Source: Caballeronia mineralivorans PML1(12) (GTDB taxonomy: Bacteria > Pseudomonadota > Gammaproteobacteria > Burkholderiales > Burkholderiaceae). From it: a DNA stretch of 64,000 bases. The translations under genes were made by a program, and so were the position numbers. The stretch spans positions 36,847 to 100,846 of the forward strand of contig NZ_AEJF01000091.1 in NCBI RefSeq assembly GCF_001028175.1. Reading direction: 5' to 3'. The first letter of the stretch is position 1, and the number at the start of each line of letters is the position of its first letter. The notes beneath the pieces are model-generated. The model was not told where the DNA came from and ran no database searches. It saw only the letters and a list, made by a program, of their open reading frames with translations. Of this stretch, positions 46,187-54,428 are shown in pieces.

Positions 46187-46753
46187 CTAAGTCCGGGCGA
46201 GAACGACAAGATAGGTACAGGCAGTAGTGGTTTCATTAGCCAGGGTCACTTCCGACGGCGGGCCGAATCCCAGGCAATCACCGGTGCCCAGAACATGTCG
46301 TTCGCCGCCTTCCAGGATGACGAGATCGCCTGCCAACACCCACACAACCTGGCGGATAAACGCATAAGACGATGGCGGCAGCACCACGTGTCGTCCGGCA
46401 GGCAGATCGACCTGGACGATCTCCACCGGGTGATCTGGACTATTGAATACCTGCTTGCGGAGATAGCCGGTTTTGGGGTCGCGCCAAAGCGGCTGATCGA
46501 CGGCACGCGACAATCGATCCCCGTTGCCTTCTGCCCTCACCAAAAGACCCGCGAGGGTCAGGTCGAAGGCGGCGGCCAGTCGCACCAACGTGACGGCGGT
46601 GGGACTCATTTCCTCACGTTCAATCTTGCTGATCGTCGCTTTGGCGACGCCGGAAGATTCAGCCAAATCCGCTAGCGACCATCCGCGCGCACTTCGCTCA
46701 AGCCGAATGCGGCGAGCTATGCGGGGTCCAGTATCGTCTAGTGTTGATGTCAT
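46187..46753 (-). CDS. XRE-family regulator with C-terminal cupin
   Basis: 188 residues from MTSTLDDTGPRIARRIRLER. HTH_3 domain about residues 10-66 (GWSLADLAESSGVAKATISK), then a cupin sensor (VDLPAGRHVVLPPSSYAFIR). This is the SutR/PuuR-like pattern: a repressor that senses a small molecule and controls a linked gene, here the GNAT gene six bases downstream. No ribosome site precedes the Met; a perfect 11-base inverted repeat covers the start codon (see 46751). In-frame Met codons at 46765 and 46789 are alternatives. Confidence 0.9.
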   Translation of the reverse strand: MTSTLDDTGPRIARRIRLERSARGWSLADLAESSGVAKATISKIEREEMSPTAVTLVRLAAAFDLTLAGLLVRAEGNGDRLSRAVDQPLWRDPKTGYLRKQVFNSPDHPVEIVQVDLPAGRHVVLPPSSYAFIRQVVWVLAGDLVILEGGERHVLGTGDCLGFGPPSEVTLANETTTACTYLVVLART

Positions 46754-46778
46754 ATCGTCTATCATAGTAGACGATATG
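46751..46778. promoter_or_regulatory. probable autoregulatory operator over the XRE-cupin start codon
   Basis: CATATCGTCTA (46751-46761) / TAGACGATATG (46768-46778), a perfect 11-base inverted repeat with a 6-base centre. If the gene starts at 46753, the operator overlaps the start codon and the mRNA is leaderless. Confidence 0.7.
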
Positions 46779-46944
46779 ATCGCGTGCAAGCTACCCTTGG
46801 AATTCGCCTTGGGCAGCTTATATCGGCTCGCGAGTCGCGCGTTTTATCGTTTGATCAGTGGCAGCGTCGATTCCAGAGAAGCGCCGCTGCAAATCGCTTC
46901 GATGCGCGCCGGCGGAAGCCGGCGCGATCTATCGTCGATATGCG

Positions 46945-49065
46945 TCAGACCGGCTTCGTCACCGGCGCTACGGCAGCCGGATCGCTTGTGCCCGCACGTC
47001 CGGTCTCCACGTGGCCCGCGATACGGCGCTGGAACGCCGTGTTGCCCGACATCGTGACCTGCAGGTCGTACCAGTTACTGCTGCACGACAGGTCCCAGTG
47101 GTCCTCCGTGGTCTTGAGCGCAGGCACCCTGAACGATCGCGGCGGCTGGCCGTAGGCAAGATCGGTGACCGTGAAGTCCGCCGGCGCGGTGCCCTGGTTG
47201 CTGATCGTCAGATAGACGTTGCCGTTAGCCACGTCGTAGCACGTCACTATTTCGGCCGGCGTGGCGGCGTCGGCGGCGAGCGCACCCGTGAAGCGCCTGA
47301 AGTACCCGTTCGGACCGAACACGCTCAACGAGTATTGACCGTTCTTGTCGACGGGCCAGGTATCGGAAAGCTGCTTGCCTGCCTCGACGGTATAGCGCTT
47401 CGGCATCGCCGTTGCGTCGGCGGTGTACACATAGAAATTCGCGCCCACTTTGCCGGTATTCGCGAAGATCAGCGTGTACGTCTGGCTTTGCACCTGCAGC
47501 GCACCGTTCACGTGCAACTCATAAGGCAGCGGACGCGCCGGACGCGTACCCGGCTCCTGCGCCGCGATAACCTGCGGCGCGGTAGCGGCTGGCGCGGTCT
47601 GGTTAGTCGGCAACGCACATTGCATATCGGCCTGTGCAATGTATCCCGTCGTACTTGGCAGCGCCGGCACGGTGGTATCGGATTTCGAGAAATCGAACGC
47701 CGACGTCAGGTCGCCGCATATCGCACGACGCCACGGCGTGAGGTTCGTCTCGATCACCCCAAAACGCTGTTCGATGAATTGAATCACCGACGTGTGATCG
47801 AACACCTGCGAGCAGACAAAGCCACCCTTGCTCCACGGCGAAACGACCGTCATCGGCACGCGCGGGCCAAGGCCGTAAGGCAGGTTGTCGGCAGTGTATG
47901 TACTGGCCTGCGCCGCGGTCACCACCGTATGGCGTTCAAGCGTGATGTCCGCCGTACTCAAGCCCGAGCCCGGCAAGGTAGGCGCTTGCGGCGGCACCAT
48001 ATGATCGAAGAAACCATCGTTCTCGTCATACATGATGAAGAGAGCCGTCTTGCTCCACACGCTCGGGTTGGCGGTCAGGGCATCGAGGATCGTCGAGATG
48101 TATTCCGCGCCGTAAAGCGGCGTAAATTTCGGGTGCTCCGAGTAGGCCGCTGGCGGCAGCAGCCACGAGACCTGCGGCAAGGCGTTGGCCACCACGTCCG
48201 CCTTGAGTTGCGTGATCGTGCGCGCGGTCATCGCCTTCGTGTTCAGCGACGAACCCGCCGGCGCATTCACGTAGTTCTGGAAGTTCGCCAGCACGTTGGT
48301 GCCGTAGTTGCCGGTGTAGTTATCGAAGTTCGTTCCCTGCTGGTACACCTGCCACGAAATGCCGGCCGCCTCCAGCCGCTCGGGATAGGTCGTCCAGTTG
48401 AAGGGCGCCAGCTTGAGCGTATCGAACTGATTATCCACATAGTCCGTGTTGTCGAGCAGCGGGCCGCCACCCGCACCGGTCGGATCGACCATGCCGGTCA
48501 TCAGGTACATCCGGTTCGGATGCGTGTTGCCGGGTATCGAGCAGAAATAGTGGTCGCAGACCGTAAACGCATCGGCGAGCGCGTAGTGAAACGGGATGTC
48601 CGCGCGCACGTGATAACCCATCGTCATGTCGGTCTTCTGAACCGCCCATTTGTCGGCGCGGCCGTTGTCGATTGCACCATGCGTGGTCGCCCATGTGTGC
48701 GGCAAGCCGCCAATACATTGCGCGTTGACGGCCGGGTTGGTCGTGTCGTAGCGGAACGGAGCAATGGTCTGCGCTTGATTCTCCTGGCGCGGCTGGAACC
48801 ATACCGGCAGGCCGTTCGGAAGCGTCACGGGGAAGCGGTCGTTGTAACCTCGCACACCACTCAAATGTCCAAGGTAATGATCGAACGAGCGGTTTTCCTG
48901 CATGAACACGACGATATGCTCCACATCGTTGATCGTGCCGGTAACGGAATTCGGTTCGATCGCCAGCGCCTTGCGGATCGAGTCCGGAAAGAGTGACGCT
49001 GCCGCGCCGGCACCCGCCAGGCTGGCAGAAATTTTCAGAAAATCGCGGCGGCTCTTCGTGACCAT
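46945..49065 (-). CDS. plcN: phosphocholine-specific phospholipase C, Tat-exported
   Basis: 706 residues starting MVTKSRRDFLKISASLAGAG: the Tat motif S-R-R-D-F-L-K. The catalytic part has the family markers VFMQENRSFDHYLGHLSGVR, GNTHPNRMYLMTGMVDPTG and NDGFFDHMVPP, and the C-terminal ~200 residues contain the two DUF756-type beta domains. Such enzymes hydrolyse phosphatidylcholine or sphingomyelin outside the cell. Which of the PlcN/PlcH substrates is used is unknown, hence a tentative symbol. A small lipoprotein gene lies upstream. Confidence 0.93.
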   Translation of the reverse strand: MVTKSRRDFLKISASLAGAGAAASLFPDSIRKALAIEPNSVTGTINDVEHIVVFMQENRSFDHYLGHLSGVRGYNDRFPVTLPNGLPVWFQPRQENQAQTIAPFRYDTTNPAVNAQCIGGLPHTWATTHGAIDNGRADKWAVQKTDMTMGYHVRADIPFHYALADAFTVCDHYFCSIPGNTHPNRMYLMTGMVDPTGAGGGPLLDNTDYVDNQFDTLKLAPFNWTTYPERLEAAGISWQVYQQGTNFDNYTGNYGTNVLANFQNYVNAPAGSSLNTKAMTARTITQLKADVVANALPQVSWLLPPAAYSEHPKFTPLYGAEYISTILDALTANPSVWSKTALFIMYDENDGFFDHMVPPQAPTLPGSGLSTADITLERHTVVTAAQASTYTADNLPYGLGPRVPMTVVSPWSKGGFVCSQVFDHTSVIQFIEQRFGVIETNLTPWRRAICGDLTSAFDFSKSDTTVPALPSTTGYIAQADMQCALPTNQTAPAATAPQVIAAQEPGTRPARPLPYELHVNGALQVQSQTYTLIFANTGKVGANFYVYTADATAMPKRYTVEAGKQLSDTWPVDKNGQYSLSVFGPNGYFRRFTGALAADAATPAEIVTCYDVANGNVYLTISNQGTAPADFTVTDLAYGQPPRSFRVPALKTTEDHWDLSCSSNWYDLQVTMSGNTAFQRRIAGHVETGRAGTSDPAAVAPVTKPV

Positions 49066-49160
49066 GCGCTTACCTTTTTTGTGTTCTGCAGGGAATGATT
49101 GGCGGCTCGCGAGCGCACGGCAGCCGTTTTTACGAACTATGTCGATGGTATCGAAAACGT

Positions 49161-49334
49161 TCAGGATGACGAAGCGGGTGTCGCGCTGGGCGGACAGCTC
49201 ATCTTGGTGGTCACGGACGCGCCACCGCACGCCGATTGACTGGGACTATCCGAACTGCCGCAGGCAGACAACAACAGTCCGGGGAGTATCGACGCGACTA
49301 TGAGCGCGCAGAGTCGAAGTTTCGACGTTCGCAT
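49161..49334 (-). CDS. small lipoprotein upstream of phospholipase C
   Basis: 57 residues starting MRTSKLRLCALIVASILPGL with lipobox L-S-A-C, then a Ser/Cys-rich mature part (GSSDSPSQSACGGASVTTKM). It ends 95 bases before the phospholipase start on the same strand and could be co-transcribed, as small partner or chaperone-like lipoproteins are with some Tat phospholipases. Weak GAGAAAG ribosome site. Confidence 0.68.
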   Translation of the reverse strand: MRTSKLRLCALIVASILPGLLLSACGSSDSPSQSACGGASVTTKMSCPPSATPASSS

Positions 49335-49535
49335 GGCTTTCTCAGGAAGGATCGGAGTGAACGGATACGCCAGGCGCGCAGCAAGCAGAGCGATGCACCG
49401 AAACGATGGCGCTGAGAATACAGTCCGTTTATGACAGACCGTTGGTAAGGAACGAAAAGATATGGAGCGAGGAAAGGCGCGAGGCAGATGTCTTGAGCCG
49501 GCTCGATTCGGTGGGATGCTGTGCTTTGGTTAGGC

Positions 49536-49552
49536 TCCCGAAAACACTCACC
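49536..49552 (-). repeat. satellite iteron 6 (reverse)
   Basis: Reverse strand GGTGAGTGTTTTCGGGA. Confidence 0.85.
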
Positions 49553-49633
49553 GATGAAGGTTCACGATGGTTGAGCGAAGCTCGTAGAAGGCTATTTTTC
49601 AGACATGACGTTCAGAAACGTTCACGATATCAA

Positions 49634-49650
49634 GGTGAGCTGATACGGGA
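49634..49650 (+). repeat. satellite iteron 7
   Basis: GGTGAGCTGATACGGGA. Confidence 0.85.
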
Positions 49651-49837
49651 GCCGGACTTAAAGCGCCATCAGTCCCGGATGCTTGTCCAGTTTTACTAAG
49701 TAGATAGTTTTGATCTGGACTACGTATCTACGTATCGGATTCCGGATCGAGCATGTAAAGCGGTGGGGACGAGCGCCGGCAAGCCCGGGAGCCCGTGACT
49801 ATCAGCGGCAGTTTCAAGGTGCGTAAGGACGTCATTG

Positions 49838-50359
49838 TCACCAAAACCGGATTCGTAACTGAAACCCGAGCGTAAAGGGCAGATCGCTGGAGGGAATCGG
49901 AGGAATCAGGATGATGTTGGCGCCGACACGCCCGTACTCCGCCATGATGACCGGCGCGAGAACCGGACCCAGCTTGTGATCGTGGCCGATGCCCCATTTG
50001 CCGTAGTCGTATCCCGATATCAAGCCGCCCATTGCGGCCAGCCGGACGTAACCCCAATGCGCGAATTCCGGCGCCCAGACGCCGCCGCCATAAAACGATG
50101 GCGCGGAAAGTGAATTCCGAAAATACCCGCCGGTCAGCGCCCACTGTGGCGCAACCCAGCATTCAACGCCAATGCCCGGATTGAACTGATCGAAGTGTTT
50201 TTTGGGATGGACGTGATACGAACCGATCATCGCGTCCGCCCATAAACCGTCACCGCATACTCCGGCTGCCGAAACATTGGATATCGCGCCAAATGCCGCA
50301 AGTGCCGCCAGCAAGAGTGGAACGTGGATTCTTTTTGAGATTATCGCTGACGTTTTCAT
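49838..50359 (-). CDS. outer-membrane beta-barrel-like protein
   Basis: 173 residues with a signal peptide (MKTSAIISKRIHVPLLLAAL to about VSA). The mature protein has short amphipathic strands (WALTGGYFRNSLSAPSFYGG, YVRLAAMGGLISGYDYG) and ends FTLGFQLRIRFW, a C-terminal aromatic that fits outer-membrane insertion. It resembles PagP-like or related barrels, but catalytic residues are not evident. Stands alone. Confidence 0.72.
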   Translation of the reverse strand: MKTSAIISKRIHVPLLLAALAAFGAISNVSAAGVCGDGLWADAMIGSYHVHPKKHFDQFNPGIGVECWVAPQWALTGGYFRNSLSAPSFYGGGVWAPEFAHWGYVRLAAMGGLISGYDYGKWGIGHDHKLGPVLAPVIMAEYGRVGANIILIPPIPSSDLPFTLGFQLRIRFW

Positions 50360-50602
50360 TCGGCTTAAAACCTGTGCGTTCCGCCGTCGCAGTCTTCCCG
50401 ACCACGCCTTTTTATATGAAGTTCGAGCGGAACTTTACATGAACGCTATCTGCATTTGTGTGAAATCGGGGCATGAGATTTTCTCCTTGGACACATCGGG
50501 CGTAGGAATTTCTTGGAGAACACGCGTTGACGACGTTGGTCGTCCGGAACGTCAGCCAACCGGCCTTGTGGGCTTAGCTGTGTCTGGCTGCGGAACCCGA
50601 AA

Positions 50603-50618
50603 CTTGATGCGCATAAAG
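50603..50618. other. parS-like site, 15 of 16 match
   Basis: CTTGATGCGCATAAAG, one mismatch from CTTTATGCGCATAAAG found beside parAB, 7.7 kb away. Confidence 0.7.
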
Positions 50619-50727
50619 TTTTCCGGCTGATAACCCGCTAGCCGAAGGAACGTTCCAAACAAACAACGGTTGATAGACGTCTGGTCCCGAACATGCGAGG
50701 CGTTCAACGAGAGATAGTAGACAGAAA

Positions 50728-50755
50728 GGCCGTCCCAATTCGCATTGGAACGGCC
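50728..50755 (-). terminator. terminator of the CsbD gene
   Basis: Stem GGCCGTCCCAAT / ATTGGAACGGCC (one mismatch pair) with a 4-base loop; on the minus strand it is followed by TTTCTGTC. It lies 75 bases beyond the csbD-like stop. Confidence 0.7.
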
Positions 50756-50829
50756 AATTGGTTTTAACGACGGCGGTAGCCTAGCGCATGGCATGCGGTC
50801 CGCTAATCGCGGCAGTCGGACGCAATCAA

Positions 50830-51015
50830 TCAATGCTTCTTGAAAGCATCCTTTACGTCTTCGCGCGCGTCGCCGACGCCTTTCTGGACCTTGCCGGCTG
50901 CTTGCTGCATATCGCCCTTTGCTTCCCGGGCCTTGTTGCCAGTCACCTTGCCGACAGCCTCGTTGATCTTGCCCTTGGCCTGATTCACCACGCCATCTTT
51001 CTGATCCTTGTTCAT
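50830..51015 (-). CDS. CsbD-like stress protein
   Basis: 61 residues starting MNKDQKDGVVNQAKGKINEA behind AAGGAG; VTGNKAREAKGDMQQAAGKV is the CsbD signature. CsbD proteins are small, highly hydrophilic and accumulate under general stress; their role is unknown. Short and convincing. Confidence 0.9.
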   Translation of the reverse strand: MNKDQKDGVVNQAKGKINEAVGKVTGNKAREAKGDMQQAAGKVQKGVGDAREDVKDAFKKH

Positions 51016-51217
51016 CTTGATCTCCTTTCGTATCGAAACGCGATTCCCGGTCCAATGGAATTCGCGGCGCATGTCAGGGAAATTGCCCTGACCGTGTAAT
51101 CAGAATGGCAATTTTCAGCGCCGTGGAACAGCCGCGCACGTCTGATTCCCGCGTAGGCGGAATCGCACATACGCGCGCGGCCGTCAGCGCGACGCTAGAG
51201 GAACATTGCGGTAAACA

Positions 51218-51233
51218 CTGTATGTTTGTACAG
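51218..51233 (+). promoter_or_regulatory. LexA (SOS) box
   Basis: CTGTATGTTTGTACAG: perfect CTGT-N8-ACAG, the LexA consensus of beta-proteobacteria. It ends 40 bases before the gene at 51274. Confidence 0.65.
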
Positions 51234-51273
51234 TACACATCTGGCGCAATGGCACGGATGGAGGAGATAACAA

Positions 51274-51633
51274 ATGGACTTCGACGAAGATCGTATGGAC
51301 ACCCCCGAATTTGCGCGCACAGTGCGCGACCTCGAGCGGATCACGCGCGATATAGCAACACGCTACATCGTGCAGGGCGTGCCGTTGACCTGGCGGCTCT
51401 TGCTGGCCATCGAGGCGGAAGCACTCGCGGACCTGGGTTTTGCGGGGCGGCACGAATCGGCACTCCGCGAGTTGTTTGCGCGTCCGGCCGACATGAGTTT
51501 TCCCGAAACCGATGATCTCGTCGATTTCGGGACGTCAAATGCATTGCCGCCGGTGTTTGTATTTGCCGTGGATGCCTACGATTGCGCGGCGCGTGCCGGA
51601 CACCCGGAACTGGCTGTAGCCGTCGCACATTGA
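51274..51633 (+). CDS. hypothetical protein, probably SOS-regulated
   Basis: 119 residues starting MDFDEDRMDTPEFARTVRDL behind GGAGGAGA. All-helical soluble protein (RDIATRYIVQGVPLTWRLLL, then LPPVFVFAVDAYDCAARAGH); no known domain. The upstream LexA box suggests induction by DNA damage. It sits just before the origin block, which adds interest. Confidence 0.72.
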   Translation: MDFDEDRMDTPEFARTVRDLERITRDIATRYIVQGVPLTWRLLLAIEAEALADLGFAGRHESALRELFARPADMSFPETDDLVDFGTSNALPPVFVFAVDAYDCAARAGHPELAVAVAH

Positions 51634-51810
51634 GAGACGATTGCTCGGGCGCGCGAATTTCGAACCCGGCCGGCGGGAAACCGGCGGCCGCGCGCACGCG
51701 ACAATTTTGAGGCACTCGAATACATCAATAAAAATCCTCCGGTGGACACCGCCGTCAGCCATCGCGTAATCTGCTACATGGAGTTTTACAACTAACGGAT
51801 TTACGGATCA

Positions 51811-52830
51811 ATGCCCGCACCCGCCGAAACTCAAGAGATTTTCGATAACGAGCGTGCCAACTGGTACGCGGATCCGCGTAGCGCATTCGACTCCTGGATG
51901 GCACAACAAGCGTTCAAAGCATCTTCCGCGGACGTCTACCGGGCGCAATGGGGACTCTTCCTCGAATGGCTGAGCGTCAAACGCACCGATCTCCGAACGG
52001 TTGATCGGCTGGCCATTGAGCAGTTCGTCACCCAACTGGATATTCGAAAACCGCAGCGTGTGCGGTATCTGCGCCTTATTGAGCGCGTACTCGACCATGT
52101 GCGCCAAATCGAAATGGCATCGACGAACCCGGCTCGTTTCATTGCCCAGGACGGCGAAGCTTCGTGGCGCGACGCACGCGAGAACGAACCAACAGGATTC
52201 CTCGCCCACGGTGAACGGGCAGCCTTGGTTAGTTATCTTTTCTCGCCGCTAGGTGATTTGTCGGCGGGGCAGCGTTGGCGGGAACGTCGTGACCGTGCGC
52301 TGGTTGGCGCATTCCTGGGCGGCGGGGTAAAAACGGGTGAAGCAGCAGCATTGACCGTTAGTAACTATGCCTGGAATCAGCCGTGGTTAATTGTCGAGGC
52401 CGCGAATTCCGCGTTGAATCGAGAAACCCGGCTCGCACCATTTGCAATTGCGTTGCTCGACCATTGGATCAGCGAGCGAAAAACAGCAAGATTGCTCGGC
52501 GACCTGCTGTTTCCGTCCGCCCCCTCAGGACGCCCGATGCACAAAGCCACCATGTTGCGCGCCGTCGATGCCGTGATAGAGGCCGCCGGCATTGCCGATT
52601 CGCGAGCCGCGCGCGCCAGTCCACAAACCTTGCGCAACACGTTTGCCGCCGACTTGTTCGAAAGCGGCACGGCACCAGAACGCGTCGGGCAATGGCTGGG
52701 TTTTCAGCAGCAGATCTCGGCACATCGGTTGTATCGAGCATGGCAAAACTGGACAGGTGAGGAAATACGGGAGCGGGATTTAGCCCAGGCGCGGGAAAGC
52801 GGCCAAGAAGAAAGCCGCGGATTCGAATAA
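51811..52830 (+). CDS. tyrosine-recombinase-fold protein with degenerate catalytic residues
   Basis: 339 residues: N-terminal SAM-like core-binding domain (about 20-110) and C-terminal recombinase domain. Comparison with the R-K-H-R-H/W-Y set shows changes: the first Arg (in G-x-R-x-x-E) is Lys174 (GVKTGEAAAL), the His of H-x-x-R is Gln272 (SPQTLRNTF, R275 kept) and the H/W of LGH is Phe298 (LGFQQQIS). Tyr308 (HRLYRAW) is kept. It may bind DNA but is unlikely to recombine it as a normal XerC/integrase. It is followed by a KfrA-like gene in the opposite direction and the origin; this arrangement suggests a role in replicon maintenance. Iteron 52756 lies in its coding sequence. Confidence 0.85.
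   Translation: MPAPAETQEIFDNERANWYADPRSAFDSWMAQQAFKASSADVYRAQWGLFLEWLSVKRTDLRTVDRLAIEQFVTQLDIRKPQRVRYLRLIERVLDHVRQIEMASTNPARFIAQDGEASWRDARENEPTGFLAHGERAALVSYLFSPLGDLSAGQRWRERRDRALVGAFLGGGVKTGEAAALTVSNYAWNQPWLIVEAANSALNRETRLAPFAIALLDHWISERKTARLLGDLLFPSAPSGRPMHKATMLRAVDAVIEAAGIADSRAARASPQTLRNTFAADLFESGTAPERVGQWLGFQQQISAHRLYRAWQNWTGEEIRERDLAQARESGQEESRGFE
52756..52772 (+). repeat. satellite iteron 8, inside the recombinase-fold gene
   Basis: GGTGAGGAAATACGGGA, identical to origin iteron 54792. It codes for GEEIRE of the gene at 51811-52830, about 58 bases before its stop. Confidence 0.85.
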
Positions 52831-52838
52831 CGTTCACC

Positions 52839-52855
52839 TCCCGAAAAGACTCACC
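52839..52855 (-). repeat. satellite iteron 9 (reverse), over the kfrA-like stop
   Basis: Reverse strand GGTGAGTCTTTTCGGGA; its TGA is the stop codon of the gene at 52851-54065. With iteron 8 it makes an opposed pair flanking the end of the recombinase gene. Confidence 0.85.
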
Positions 52856-54065
52856 TCTCGGTCTGCTCGCTTGCGTCGACCATGTTGGCGGAGTGAAAAC
52901 GGGCTACGGCGAGTAGTCGGGACGAAGCCGCGCCTGACGAGCGATCGCAATCCGGACAGGACAACTCGAACTCATCTCCGTGCTGGGCAAGTTCGGGTTC
53001 TCCGGTTACACACGTGGGGCAGTGGGCTGGCACTGCCACGAAACCATCTATGTCGGTTCCCAACGCGCGGATTTCCTGTGTCGACAGTCGTCCTTCCTCG
53101 ATCATCGCGCAAATTAGCCGGGCGACGTTTTCGCTCATTCCGCTTTGTCCGAGCAGGGCGTCGCGTTCGAGGGCCAGCGCATCAATTTCGTCCGATTGCT
53201 CGCGAATTCGCAGCTCCAGGCGATCCGCGCGCGCCTTTGCGATACTAAGTTGTTGAATAAAATCGAATTCCTTCTGACTTGCCTGACGTACGCCGGCTTG
53301 ATAAGTGGCAGCCATTCCGCGCAGCGAATCAAGTTCCACGAGCATGGGCTTGACTCGGCGCTCAGCTTCGCTAATCGCATCCTTGATCTGTTGCGCGTAA
53401 TGCTCGGTGTTATGCCGCAGTTCGGTATTCAACGCATCCACACGGTCGCGCAACGCGGCGTTCGCGGTTTGCTCAGTTTCAAGCCGTTGGGTAAGCGCGG
53501 CGTGTTCGCTTTCGAGCCGATGAATCGACGCTTGCAGACCGTTTTGTGCCTCCAGTTCGCGGCCACGAAACGAACCCAATTCAATCTCCAGGGCGGAATT
53601 GCGTGCTAACGCAGCTTCAGCACGCGCTTCGCTTCGACAGAGCGCCTCGTCAACTGTCGCACAACGTACTTCTGCATCGCGAAGCCGGCTCAGCGCAGCA
53701 TCGACGTCATCCTTTGCTGCATGGCGCTCCGCTTCCAGCGATTGGATCGCAAATCGCTGCGCTTCCTGAAAAAGCTGGCCGAGCAGTTCACCCGCTCGTT
53801 CCTGCAATCCTTCGGGAAGCGCTCCGCCTTCAATGCGAACACGCGACGCGGATCTGATCCGAGCCCAGAATGCATCGATGTCCTTTGGGATATCGCTTGC
53901 GCTGCCGGTTTGCGTCAGGTCTCGGACAGTGGCCATTGAAGGGCGGATGCCGAAATCGAAGAAAAGTCGCTTGCACGCGTGCTGCGACAGATCCTGCCGA
54001 CGCGCCCCGCTAGTTCGCATAGTCGCAAGTTCGGTCCGCAGCGCGAGACGTTCTTCGTCGTTCAT
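52851..54065 (-). CDS. KfrA-like DNA-binding coiled-coil protein with C-terminal zinc ribbon
   Basis: 404 residues. The N-terminal ~100 residues match the KfrA/plasmid replication-region DNA-binding domain (QHACKRLFFDFGIRPSMATV, then DIDAFWARIRSASRVRIEGG). Residues about 100-320 are a long coiled coil. The C-terminus has a Cys pair CPTC and, 17 residues later, CPDC, a zinc ribbon not found in RK2 KfrA. KfrA proteins bind their own promoter and the plasmid to help stable segregation. Here the gene lies 1.7 kb from repA, beyond the iterons, and ends at iteron 9. Confidence 0.85.
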   Translation of the reverse strand: MNDEERLALRTELATMRTSGARRQDLSQHACKRLFFDFGIRPSMATVRDLTQTGSASDIPKDIDAFWARIRSASRVRIEGGALPEGLQERAGELLGQLFQEAQRFAIQSLEAERHAAKDDVDAALSRLRDAEVRCATVDEALCRSEARAEAALARNSALEIELGSFRGRELEAQNGLQASIHRLESEHAALTQRLETEQTANAALRDRVDALNTELRHNTEHYAQQIKDAISEAERRVKPMLVELDSLRGMAATYQAGVRQASQKEFDFIQQLSIAKARADRLELRIREQSDEIDALALERDALLGQSGMSENVARLICAMIEEGRLSTQEIRALGTDIDGFVAVPAHCPTCVTGEPELAQHGDEFELSCPDCDRSSGAASSRLLAVARFHSANMVDASEQTER

Positions 54066-54428
54066 AGGAGGCTCCGAATCAATTTCGTTCGTATAATAAT
54101 ACTTTACGTATCAAACGCTACATATTTGGATTCAATCCATCAAGTAGCAACGATTTGCGCTTTCTTGCTAGTCGCGCGCTTCGGATCACACAACCGTCAC
54201 AATGGTATCCGTGAAACATGTCGAGGTTAGTCCGTCAAGCCTTTGATTACTAGCATCTTTTTTCGATCTCCCCGTTTTCGCCCGTGTTTCACGGGGTTGT
54301 TGTTTCACGCTTCTATTTCTCGGACCTCTCTGCTGCTTGAGAGTATTAGAAGTAAACACCTTTGAACCCTAGTTAAAGACGTTAACGCCACGGCAAAGTC
54401 TTACCAGATAAGGCTCTCCGAGCGCATC
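54066..54428. other. promoter region of the KfrA-like gene, start of origin
   Basis: AT-rich around 54090-54170 with CGTATAATAATAC near 54091 and palindromic TACGTA at 54107; likely the kfrA promoter and operator. A CCCGTG-TTT-CACGGG hairpin lies at 54281-54295. No gene. Confidence 0.5.

Larger units (their letters stand above)
49335..49837. other. gene-free region carrying two opposed satellite iterons
   Basis: 503 bases. No coding frame. Iteron copies lie at 49536 (minus) and 49634 (plus), 98 bases apart. GAACGTT sequences also recur (49610, 49618). Confidence 0.6.
50360..50829. other. intergenic region with a parS-like site
   Basis: 470 bases with a parS-like palindrome at 50603 and a terminator at 50728. 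No gene seen. Confidence 0.55.

Noticed and set aside
46858..48996. A 712-codon open frame antisense to the phospholipase C gene
   Set aside because: Arg/His-rich translation with no domains; shadow of the Tat-exported enzyme.
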